Shown here piece after piece: positions 23,615 through 33,800 of a DNA stretch of 64,000 bases; positions within the stretch are counted from its first letter, which is position 1, and the number at the start of each line of letters is the position of its first letter. The notes beneath the pieces were generated by a model. That model was not told the origin of the DNA, ran no database searches, and worked only from the letters and a program-made list of their open reading frames with translations. This stretch comes from Polyporus tsugae (Eukaryota > Basidiomycota > Agaricomycetes > Polyporales > Polyporaceae). The stretch spans positions 558,001 to 622,000 of the forward strand of contig JAHRBS010000002.1 of assembly GCA_024305745.1 (NCBI GenBank), written 5' to 3'. A program made the position numbers and the translations under genes.

Positions 23615-24457
23615 ACGTTCCGGTAGAGCATCTTCTCTGTTTCACCCGACTCCATCGCTCCATCCTTCACCTGTCTCGAGTCGTCTCCGCATGAACCCTC
23701 CCCGCATCTGGACCACATGCTATAGCTCGCGCCCGTCTCGTGCGCTGTACTATATTGTAACACCGCAAAACGCACAGACGGGGGCTGGAATAATCTCCGT
23801 TGTAGATCTCGCGTCCGCTCGCCGGGCGAGGTGCGCGGTGTCCGACACTCCGTCCTTGTGCGCCGCTGCTGTCTTGGCCACAGGGTCGATGGTAGCGTGT
23901 GTGGAGGACGGAAGTGGGCCGATCGTTTCCCCTTCGCATTGGCACTGTAGAGTCGTCTCACCCCGCACGTCCGAGAGGCGGACAGAAAACGGGTCGTTGG
24001 GGTTCGTACACTACGATGGGTGACGTGTACGAGAGTGTTGTGTCTTCCGTGTAGTCTTCTATTCCGTCTCGTCATTTTCGTTTCGTTGCATTTGTGGTCC
24101 GTGTCTGTTCGCTGTTCGCCGGTCGCTGGTTGGCTTTTGTTACCTCTAACTCGATAGTTGCAACACTCCTTGTATCACACTGTAACATTATGCCATCCGC
24201 ATGCATCCGATCACGCAGTGTGCGTCGGTCCGCCTATCGGGGCGATAAGGTGTGGATCAAGTGGACAAGGTTAAAAGTCTGTTTCGATCGTAATGCCGCC
24301 GCTGTCTGAACAGGGTTAAGCTTCGTTCAATCCGTGGTGCGGTGCCGACATCCGTTGAACCTGCTGGCCAGAGGATGAAGTCGGGGCAGTTTTGAAGACT
24401 CCCGAGGATTAGCGGGATGCCCTAATTTCGATCTCAGAAACATTCAGCCTACGCCTT

Positions 24458-24465
24458 TGACGTCA
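24458..24465. promoter_or_regulatory. CRE-type bZIP site
   Basis: A single perfect TGACGTCA, 433 bp upstream of the TATA-like box of the low-complexity protein gene. Confidence 0.4.
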
Positions 24466-24897
24466 TTTTTGTCCCAGCTGCTTGGCGCATTCAGGAGGTT
24501 GGTAGTACGCTTAAGCTTGTCAGTCGGGCGTTTATATTACTATTCTGAGCTGGTCCGTATTCAATCAATGCCGACAGTGGTCCAGGCCCAACTGCCTTTG
24601 TGCTGTATCGAGCCGATGCCGCTTCCAACTGAGGATTCCGCCGTTGTAGCCTTGTAGGGGTTTGGATGGTCACGCTGAAACTCAAAATGTACAGCATGCC
24701 AAGGAGTCGTGCAGTCGACCGCCTCTTGGAAACGTCCATTAGTATCCAAGCAGCGCGCAGGGGCTGTCCTGAGCAATGACTGGAACAAGAAAAGATCATT
24801 ATTTTGCAACACCTCTCCTTCCTCGATGAATGGAGAATCCACTGATGAGTACTTGTCGTCTCACCAGGATGCTGCGCAATCACGTTTAACAGAACTT

Positions 24898-24903
24898 TAT
24901 AAG
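24898..24903 (+). promoter_or_regulatory. Probable TATA box of the low-complexity protein gene
   Basis: TATAAG about 330 bp upstream of the proposed start codon. The distance suggests a spliced leader between them. Confidence 0.35.
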
Positions 24904-25234
24904 CGAGCTTACCTCCACGTCAGCAGCAGCTAAGAAGAGTAAGTAGGTCCATCAAGCCTTTTCAATCACAGAGTAAATACAGACAAGTAAATGGTTCAGA
25001 CTCCGATTATCACGTTGCCTTACGGCGTTGAGAGCTGTGTGATCTCAACTTATTTACGAACCTCTGTCAGAGTCGTTTCGCCTCACTTGCTCATTCCTCT
25101 CATCATCATTGCTCTCGCCGGCGAGGGCAACCTGCCTCCCAGTGCTTTCTGCGCGTGCCTGCACAAGATCAGCCATCTAGGACGCCAATGTACGCCCTCT
25201 GCTATGTCTTGATCGACCCGCCATGATCTAAATC

Positions 25235-27151
25235 ATGATTGACCCCCCGCCTCTCCCTTCTCGCTGCAGGCCGCTGCCCGACGAACGTCCACGCCAAAGC
25301 GTCGCCAATCTCATTGGACGATTCGAGCAGCAGAACAAGAACAAGAAGCCGCAGAATGCGGCGTCTGCCATCCCATCCCGATCGTCCAGTGTAGTGTCGC
25401 AGCATACCGGAGATGCGGCCAAGGAGGAGCTGAGGGAAAGACGCGAATGGCCCCCAAAGCCCAGGGCCCCGATCGTCGCGAGCGCGTTCGAGTCCAAGGT
25501 AGAGAGCTTGGCTAAGTCTCCAGACCCCCCTGCACCTGCACCGCTACCCGAACCCGAGCCAAAGCCTGCTGCTGTTGCGCCAGAAACACCCGCTGCACCT
25601 GAACCTGCCACGGAGGAGATGCCCTCGGAGCAGCCTTCTGTTTCCCCCGTGATGTCGGATAAGGTTGTCTCTCCCACTCCCCCGTCGCCGAAGAAGGCCA
25701 CGCCCGCTTCCAAGCCCACATCGGCACGTCCGTCCACCACCACCACCACACGTCCGCCCACGACGCCGTCTAAGACCCGCGAAGGCAGGCCGAACACCGC
25801 CAACTCGAAGCCCACAGCGACACGCACTCCGGCCAAGTCGCCCCCATCGTCGTTCCACCCCGCCCTCTCTAGCTCCACCGCGTCCATCTCGTCCGCGGTC
25901 AAAGCAGCGGGCTCCGTCAAGACGACGCCCTCGCGGTCCAGGCCGCCATCGCGTGCGTCGGTCACGCCGTCCCGGCCGAAGACGCCATCCGCATCACGGC
26001 CGAAGACCCCCTCCGCCTCCCGGCCCAAGACGCCGTCCGCCACGACGTCGCCCCGGCCCAAGGGGACGCCGTCCGCCGGGTTGTTCGCGCCCACCGCGGC
26101 GTCGCTGGCGCGGGCACGGGGCTCGGACGTCCCGCCCCCGCCTGTGCGGAAGCCCTCTGCGTCCAAGGATGTGCTGGAGCGGCTGAGCAAGCCGACCGCG
26201 GCGAGCATGTCTAAGGCTCGCGCGCCGACCTTGACGGGACAGGCGCCGGTGAAGGCTGCTCCTGCGAAGACGACGGCGACGAAGACTTCAAGTGCGCGGG
26301 GGGCCGCTCCTGCGACACGAGGGGCTCTCAAGCCAAGGATTGGCCTCGCTGGGGCGAAGCTGAAGGATGGCAAGGCGAAGGCTGCACCCGCTGCCGCTGC
26401 TGCCGGAGTTGCTGCTGCTGCTGCTGCCGCCGCGGTAGCTGTCAACGTGGCGCACGAAGATGAAGCCGAATACCCCGTGGAGGCCGCACACGAAGACGAG
26501 GTCGAACATCACGAGGAGATCGCGCACGAGGGCGAGGCTGGACATCACGAGGAGGCTGCGCACGAGCATGAGGAGTCCGGCGGTACACTGGTCGACGAGC
26601 CTGAACATGTGGAGCACCACGACGAGCCGGAGGAGATGCACGAGGACGAGGGACATGTCGAGGAGCCCCATGAGGAGGATCATGTTTACGAAGAGACACC
26701 CCAGACGGAGGAAACCCACGAATCTGAACACGCGGAGGAAGTTGAAGTCGCTGCAGGGCCCGACTCCGAGCCCGTCGCGCACGAAGAGCCTGCTGCGGAG
26801 CACGAGGCGCCTGTTGTAGAGGACGAGGAATCTTTTACAGAACCGGAGCCCGTCGAGCACGAGGAGCCTGCTAAAGAGCCCCACGTCGAAGAGGCCGAAG
26901 TTCTTCGTGCAGAGTCGCCTACCAGTGACGATATACCCGCGATTTCCCCGGAGGCGGAGGCAGAGGCGGTCCACAGCGAGTCCGAGACCCACGTCGACAC
27001 CGAGTCCGACACCGTCGAAGGATCGGTTGCCGCGGACAAGAGCGGCAACGATCTCGACGACATGGTCAAGTTCCTCGAGACCGCCCCTGTCGTGCGCCCG
27101 ATCAGCCTCAGCCTCTCGGACGAGGTCGTTGATATCCCCGACGAGGACTGA
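25235..27151 (+). CDS. Low-complexity protein: basic Pro/Ser/Thr half, acidic His/Glu half
   Basis: A single long exon encodes up to 638 residues. The first part has a conserved-looking RPRQSVANLIGRFEQQ motif. A Pro/Ala/Ser/Lys-rich basic region follows, with three near-perfect SRPKTPSA repeats (about residues 247-270) and two PTAAS-x-x-[RK]AR motifs (about 285-330). After a poly-alanine run (about 384-402) it turns acidic, with repeated AHEDEVEHHEE-like units. It ends DLDDMVKFLETAPVV...DIPDED. The start is doubtful: a CTGCAG acceptor ends at 25268 just before the conserved RPLPDERP, so the true N-terminus may lie in an upstream exon. Function unknown. The charge pattern resembles cytoskeletal or scaffold proteins, but that is speculation. 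Confidence 0.7.
   Translation: MIDPPPLPSRCRPLPDERPRQSVANLIGRFEQQNKNKKPQNAASAIPSRSSSVVSQHTGDAAKEELRERREWPPKPRAPIVASAFESKVESLAKSPDPPAPAPLPEPEPKPAAVAPETPAAPEPATEEMPSEQPSVSPVMSDKVVSPTPPSPKKATPASKPTSARPSTTTTTRPPTTPSKTREGRPNTANSKPTATRTPAKSPPSSFHPALSSSTASISSAVKAAGSVKTTPSRSRPPSRASVTPSRPKTPSASRPKTPSASRPKTPSATTSPRPKGTPSAGLFAPTAASLARARGSDVPPPPVRKPSASKDVLERLSKPTAASMSKARAPTLTGQAPVKAAPAKTTATKTSSARGAAPATRGALKPRIGLAGAKLKDGKAKAAPAAAAAGVAAAAAAAAVAVNVAHEDEAEYPVEAAHEDEVEHHEEIAHEGEAGHHEEAAHEHEESGGTLVDEPEHVEHHDEPEEMHEDEGHVEEPHEEDHVYEETPQTEETHESEHAEEVEVAAGPDSEPVAHEEPAAEHEAPVVEDEESFTEPEPVEHEEPAKEPHVEEAEVLRAESPTSDDIPAISPEAEAEAVHSESETHVDTESDTVEGSVAADKSGNDLDDMVKFLETAPVVRPISLSLSDEVVDIPDED
25975..26048 (+). repeat. 24-bp coding tandem repeat (SRPKTPSA units)
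   Basis: About three copies of a 24-nt unit encoding S/A-S-R-P-K-T-P-S-A lie within the basic half of the low-complexity protein. The copies differ at third positions, so the repeat is held at the protein level and is not a fresh expansion. Confidence 0.7.
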
Positions 27152-28488
27152 GACGGTTAGAACGAAAGGGCAGATTGGTTAGGATCAGTTGGTTCGGGAT
27201 CAGTTGAGGTGGGTAGCATGCCTCACTTCGCACTCCTCGAGCCGCTGCGTTTGCGATGTCGAATATGATAGGAATGTACTTTGGATACGGTGGACTCGAA
27301 TCGCGCTCTCTTCTCGGCTCTCTGTCTCTCTCCTCTGCAGTTTCTGGGTTCGAGTTGTCTATGTTATTGATCGATCGACCACTCATGCCATTAACTTACA
27401 GATCGTCCTTATTATCCTACAGTCGCCGACCCCCTCAAATCTTCTCGTCCTCTCGAGCCAATTGCGATTGCTGCCCACTGAAGGTTATCTGTTCTTGCAC
27501 ATGTCTGATACGAATCCATCTACGCCCATTCCTGTTCTCCTTCGTCACTCTCGTTACGAATATCTCCGCGCTCTTCCTCGAATCTTTCCGCTACATGCTC
27601 TTAATTATATGGTATTGTGGCTTCGGTGTTACCCGTATACATGACGCCTAGTATCTAGTATCCCCCGGGGCTCAAGAGCAATGAAACGGAAGCACAAGCA
27701 TCTTTCATTTTGGGAGTTGGTAGCGTTATGAAACAACTTTTGTGCGCACAAATGTTTTATGATTTATCATGGTCAGCAGCAGAGACTACTACAAGGTTTA
27801 TGTAACATCAGAGGCGCACGCGCAGGAAAAATTCCTTGACTTCTCAGCGTCGTCCGAGACAGACTGCTTGTTAAAGTTGGAAGGTGTGGCACACGTTCAG
27901 AGTTTGGGTGGTAACAGAGTGGGGAAATATAATGCACAAGACACAAAACAAAGGACGATACATCGATATTGTTGGTCTCCTCCAGCACCACGGCCTCTCC
28001 TTCCAATCCCCTTCCGCCTTGTCCTGAGCACCAGCCGAAGCGACACCTCATCGGCAGCAGGAGACCAGTCAGAACGGAGAAGCCACGACGCCAGAGAGAG
28101 ACCCGACACTCCTAGAAGAAACATCGTCGAGTCGCTCTAGGGGACTGGAACGCGAGCAAGGAAACGGAGGAGCGACTCCCAAGCTCGAACTTTGTGTCCC
28201 CATGGATTTGTTCTGAGGAACTCGCCAACTGAGCGCGGCGCCTCTTAAGCTGCTCAGGGCTTACCTAATTGTTTCCCATCTCTCCGACGCTTCTGGCGCC
28301 CACAGATGCACGGGCCTGCCCGCGGCAAATCGGGGGAGCTGCTCGCCGGGTGGTGGCGTCCGATTTCATGCTTCAGTGTAAACCGGCCACGGCGGAGTGC
28401 AACTTGAACACGGTACACGCACCCGGTTGGGATACCAGCGTGCACGCCTCCTCTTTCTCTCTGACCACTTCGACACTTGCTGCAGAAC
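27152..28488. other. 1.3 kb intergenic region
   Basis: It holds the 3' UTR of the low-complexity gene and the promoter of the PEX11-family gene. No gene, RNA or clear repeat is seen. Confidence 0.55.
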
Positions 28489-30881
28489 ATGGCCCTTTCA
28501 AAACCCCTCACCCTCGCGCGCATCGAGGACCTCACCTTGGGCGCGTTCGTAAATGTGGCGCCCTCGCAGATGCTAGACCATCTCGTGCGGTTCTTGAGTT
28601 CATGGAGTGGAAGCGAGTTGAGTATCAGTCGGTGTCTTGCGGGATGAGTTTCTGAATGGCGGAATGACATTACAGCAAGCTCTTCATGGTGAGTAGCTCG
28701 TGGAATCGTGCGAAGATGCGCTTTCACGCGCTTTCAATGACGGCATATGCGTCCAGATCATTCAATACACTGTCAACCTCATCGTCCCCTTCCTCCAATG
28801 GCGCGCCCGCCTCCAACATGGCGCCGGCCTTCGCAAGTCGCCCTCAAGTCCCGCCGCTGACAAGCTCGCAAGACTGGGGAGCCTTATTAGCGATGCAAGG
28901 ATGTTCTTCAGGATCTGGGGTGCGTCGCGAATAATTAAACTCTAACGCCCAAATCGTCTATCGCGCATCCGCTAACCTGTGTCTCGTATATCGTTAGGCC
29001 TTCTTCCAATCTTCCAGTGGCTGATTGCCTTGGAACGCAGCCCGCCACCGACGCGCAAGCTCCGCACTATCGAACGCCTCCAGGGATGGTCGATGCTCGC
29101 ATACTACCCCCTCGAGCACCTTTACTACTTGCTTTCCCACTCTGTCATCCCAGACAAGCTTCCTTTGCCGTCATTGACGGCGTTTATCCCCTTTGTACGA
29201 ACCAAACCGAGTACTAAGCATATACCCCTGGACCTCGGCACGCTCGGGGTGTGGTCCACCCGCTTCTGGGCTGCGTACGTCGTCCTCCAACTGGCTCACC
29301 TGCGCGAGGACAGCAAGCTCCTTGCTGTACGGGAGCGTACACTCAGCAAGTCCAAGGTCGGCCTGATGATGTCAATTCACGTCTATGATGAACTAATTCC
29401 GGCTCCCCCCAGACTGGTGCGACCCCTACTGAGAAGGAGGATATTCGGACCAGACGAGGGGCCCTGTGGAACGAGTTCATCGTGAACCTGGCTTACCTGC
29501 CACTTACCGTCCATTGGTACGTCGCATCTGTCCTTTTCGCGGCAGGTTTTGGACTTGCATGGGGAATTCCATTCTCCCACGTATATTACCGGGACCTTTT
29601 GTGGCCCCTCACGCTGCGATTCCATGCGAGTTGAGGAGGATGTATCATGGTTTCGGCGTTTCTTCTTTCCTAACTTGGACGGGGCTGTACGGGCTTCTCC
29701 ACCTTCAAGCGATATCCTGGTTCTGGAACGATTCTGAACGCCTGATGTATTGTCGCCGTCGTCGGCAAGGGCGTTCTCGATTCAAGAGGCTGTACGCAGA
29801 CGTACGTGGCTGGTGAGCCTACCCCTGCCCTCATGGCAAAGTTACTCCCATGCCACACCAACTTGAATGCGAGCAAAGGGTCGCTTGGAACGACATCTTC
29901 TGTGGCTCGTGTTATATGTGACCTATGAGTCATAATGTTCGGTAATATGAGCGAAAGGTTGACGTGTGTCCGATGGTCGTCCTTATGCGCCGTATTGCGA
30001 CCGCTGCGGAGGAAACGTCAATATTTGGCGGCACTCCGTCTGTTCCAAACTGGGAAGAACTGTCCGCATCTGTGTCTTGCGCAGGGAACCGAACCCTGTG
30101 TCCTAGTCAGTGACGGCATGAGACTGCGACTCGCGGCAGGACGTCACTAGGACGGACTACTGCGGCTTGCAGACTCGCATCCCCATATCTAGCCGTCATC
30201 TCCTAAACGGCGTGTACCTTTGGCATGGTTTCCTTGTCTTCGATCGTGCGCAGGCTGTCGTCGATTGAGAACTCATTGAATGACGCGCACGAAGTAGGGG
30301 TGCCTCCTGACGTGTTTGAGAGCCCTTCTGCTGTATCTGTCCCTCGCACGTGCCGCTTCTATTACATGTTCATCTTCGAGAGCTTTGCTGACGCGTTCTC
30401 GCCCCAGGTCCACCGAGAAGGGAATCATCTCAAACGGCGTACGTCCCCTTCTCCGTCTTCGCTGTCCTTCTACCCGTTTCTCGTGCATCTCCCGGTCCTG
30501 GGATGACTCACACCCACCCTTGAATCATTCCTCACCGCCTCCTTCAATTGCCCCACATCTCGCTTCACTTCAGGAACCTAGGAGACCCATGACATCTCCG
30601 ACGGAATACCTGTCGGAATTTACATCGGCAAACAACGATTGTACTAATCACGACGCGTCCTTCCCCTCTCACAGGTTTGGGTCAACCTCCTGGGGCTCGT
30701 CGCCGGGGTGGCGTCATGGAAGAGCGGATGGCAGGCAACCGCGCTGCCACCACCAGCGTCTGCTGCTCCTGGAGATCCCAGCGTACTCCCCGCTGGCGAG
30801 TTGTATGAGAAAAAGCTCGCGCCGTACCTCGACGACCCGCTGGAGGACGTTATTACCGCGCCTGCGTTGGATGAAATGTAG
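28489..30881 (+). CDS. PEX11-family peroxisomal membrane protein
   Basis: Membrane-remodelling protein of peroxisomes, governing elongation and division. Seven exons (28489-28631, 28676-28688, 28757-28919, 28998-29356, 29413-29516, 30408-30438, 30675-30881) join in frame to 339 residues. Recognisable blocks are MALSKPLTLARIEDLTLGAF, KLFMIIQYTVNLIVPFLQW, the PEX11 block LLPIFQWLIALERSPPPTRK, LQGWSMLAYYPLEHLYYLLS, and the C-terminal HWSTEKGIISNG...WVNLLGLVAGVASWKSGW. Exon 2 is only 13 nt. The fifth intron is 891 nt and the sixth 237 nt, far longer than the 45-80 nt typical of the window. Without splicing of the fifth intron, translation would continue 41 codons to a stop. The family call is firm; the exact PEX11 subtype is not. 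Confidence 0.85.
29517..30407 (+). other. Unusually long (891 nt) intron of the PEX11-family gene
   Basis: It is bounded by GTACGT and a CCCCAG acceptor. Exon phases (2/2) and the protein HW|STEKG confirm the borders. It contains two adjacent fold-backs: CAGGG-7 nt-CCCTG at 30082-30098, and GTCCTAGT..GTGAC pairing with GTCACTAGGAC at 30100-30114/30143-30153. No transposase-like frame is seen. Confidence 0.7.
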
Positions 30882-33800
30882 CGCGAGCGATCCGTGGTTC
30901 GATCCGTCGTGGATGCCGCCATTTGCCGTGCGGGACCGCGTAGGCACGCGCTGGCCGGCACGAGTATTCTGACGCCAGATATCTAATGCTACCGTACCGT
31001 CGTCTGTAGTGATGATCCGTGCTTTGTCCTATATTATGGGCATGCTTACTTCCACCGGCTCTGCGATCTCTACTGGGAGCTCCGGGATATCTCGGGCACG
31101 CGTATGCTCTCCCGCGACCGGCCTCGGGATGACAGACTTTATGACAGCGTGGACGTCCGTATCCCGACGGACGTTGCTGCGAGGAGGTGAGGTTAGATAT
31201 CCCGAGCGTCCGCCTGAGCGTGCGATTTACATGGTTGAGCGCTCGGCGCAGATCGTGACCTAGAAGCTTCGCGACCTCACCGAATGAATCAGCCCACCTC
31301 CGCATCAATCCCAACAAATGGAGGAGACATAGAATCTCTTCTGACTTGCACTTGAGTATTGCTCAGTGAGAATGCACCTTTTCCGTAATTTCCTGATAGG
31401 TGTTAAGGATAATGTCTTCAAATATCGTTCGTCCTAATATCCCCCAATATTCCCCAGTTGAGCGCCCTGAATCCCCAGCTGTTCTTGGCGCCGCGCAGTC
31501 GTATCAGAGACCATGATGGTGGCATGACCCTTGCACACCTGCTTCTTGATTGTCCCATGATGCCGAGGAACGGTATGCATGACTCATGGGGTGAATAGTT
31601 TCTCTTGGAAATACTATAATAATACAGTGGAGAACCGCGCTAGTTCAAAAGAGACCTCCAAGCTGGGCGAGCGACTTTTCCTTTTCAATCACCGACTCAA
31701 GTGCGAATCTTCTAGCTCAGTTCCTTGACCCGCTAGGACCCGAAAGAGTCCGCTCTCGTCGCCCGCCGCTTTCCCCGCAACCTGACTCTCAAGCTGTACC
31801 GCACCCCTTTCAGTAGACTCTCCCTTCCGACTTTGAGTAAACAGACCTCTTGGTGTCTGAAATTGCTAAAACCGATCAGGATAGATCACAGATCATCATC
31901 AATATTAATGTACGGCATGATGGACTTCTTGAAAGCCAAGCCGGTGCACAAGGCAAGGGGACGAACTTGAACACCTGCCAAATGCGGACGCGCCAAGATC
32001 TTGATTAGGTCTGAGTCGGCAACTCAATTGGGCTCCGAAATGGGGGCTGTGCAACGCGGCTTCTGTGCGATCCGCTCATCCTCTCCTCCTCCGAGTCATC
32101 GTCCGCCGTCCGGTCTCCTCCTCTCCAGCTGTGGGCGAGCGACTCAATGCCAGGGGGCTGGCGCGACGCTCTGTGAAAATTTCTGCCGCTCTCGTCTACG
32201 TGGCACAATCGGATCGTCAGAATTCGGGGAAGCGTTCTCATAAGTACAGCCTCGCGAAGCCCGGGCCCCTGTCCGGTTCACTCGGATGCGGCCCGCGCGC
32301 TGCAGCCAGCATGACAGAGCGTACGCGTGCTGGCTTCTGGTCTAGGACGCACCTCCACCTCTCGAGAGCAGGGGAATCTGTCCGCTCCATGTCCTCCTGA
32401 CGAGCTTTGCCTCGGCTGCTGTCGCCGCTCCACAAGACTTTGACTTTGCTGAGTGACGATGCTGTGCGCGGGTCATATCGAGTGCCGCTCGGAGGTGGGG
32501 CCGGGAGACTCGAAGGCTGTCCTCGGAATCTCGCGAAGTCTGGCCGTGAGGAAGCACCGAGGGACCAACGGCGGGAGTCCAGTTGGTGCGTTTAAGTACC
32601 AGCAATGCCTCGACGGAACTTCGAGGAGTCGGTCAGCTGCGCTGCGGGCAGGCCGCTGGGACGCGTGTGCTTCGGTGGGCCATGGTCAACGTGAAAACGC
32701 GAGAACCGGTATTGGAGCAGTGCTCTGGATATGAATGCCGAGGCAGGTGTTTGCAGGCTACGTGTCGTCGGGCGCTGAGTTTCCGGTCGGTCTCCGCGTG
32801 GTGAATGTCGAGCTCCATCCCGCTTCTGCGCCACGACTCATGCTTGCATCCTAGGAGCTGTGTCCGGACTCCGGAGAACTAGGCTGGTCGAGATGGTTCA
32901 CGTGCTGTAAGTTTGACTTGAGTTCTTCGCAGCATGGAGGCTTCTTGTTCTAACCACCGACTGACTTAGATAAACAATTGCGCCAAGAATGGCCTGCTCC
33001 CCTGATCCCGAAGGCCGTGGCTTCCCGCAGCACCCCCGTGGATTGAAGACACTAATATAGTGCGCCTCCAGTGCTCTTCGTGGTAAGCCTACGCTAATCC
33101 TGTGCCGAACCGCAGCTTGGCTTGGTTAGTTGAGTGTATATGCTGACGTTGAAACCCCACTCTCCCAGGTATTCGGCTTTCACAAGGCCGAGAATACGAA
33201 CCACGCATTCCATTGACTGTGCTTCCCTCTCCTGTCTCCGTGATTCCTACCAATAGCGTTACAGGAGCCTACATGGAAGAACTTTATATCCCATACAAGG
33301 CGGTGTCAAGATTCATCTGCTCAGTTACGGCTGCGACATTGCTCCGTCCCGAGGACACAAAAGTAGAAATAGTACCCCGCCTACGCGGATCACGGTGAGT
33401 GAACCACCCCCGCAAGTTCAGTTTAGAGCCTTGGAGCTGTACCAGTCCATTGCTCCACTTCCACTGCAGCTTCCATGCCCGTAGCGGCGTGTCGGACACC
33501 CGAATACGCTACGTTCTCGTCCTGTGCTTGATCCCCGGCCCCTTGATCGTCCTGTAGATTTCCACACCAGTACATACGTACCATGTCGTGTTACGAGGAC
33601 ACGAGCGCATCGCAATATACGGGAAGAATGCACTGCGCGCGACGGGTCCCAGGCTCCGTGTAGGCGGGCGGTGTTCCTTGGATGAATGATAGGTGAAGGC
33701 ATGTCGATCAGGCTAGCGACGGCCATGTCGCCGCATTGGCCGCAGGCCTTCTTACTAGCGGACCACTCGGCGGTCGTTGTGCGGCCTCCGTACGCAGGTT

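Larger units (their letters stand above)
23615..25234. other. 1.6 kb intergenic region
   Basis: It contains one CRE-type TGACGTCA at 24458-24465 and a TATA-like TATAAG at 24898-24903. Between 24930 and 25234 a spliced 5' leader of the next gene is likely, since a CTGCAG acceptor ends at 25268. No independent gene was found. Confidence 0.5.

Noticed and set aside
25228..26445. 405-residue open frame on the minus strand rich in Val, Gly, Ala and Asp
   Set aside because: It is the antisense of the GC-rich low-complexity coding exon. Composition mirrors the other strand and there is no motif or promoter.
29517..29640. Read-through of the PEX11-family exon into YVASVLFAAGFGLAWGI as the main C-terminus
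   Set aside because: The distal exons encode the conserved STEKGIISNG and WVNLLGLVAGVASW blocks in phase, so the spliced form is the main product; read-through is kept only as a possible isoform.
30075..30155. T-arm-like hairpin (CAGGG, 7-nt loop, CCCTG) in the PEX11 intron
   Set aside because: The stem and loop fit a T arm, but there is no A box, anticodon arm or matching acceptor stem. Kept only as a fold-back in the intron.
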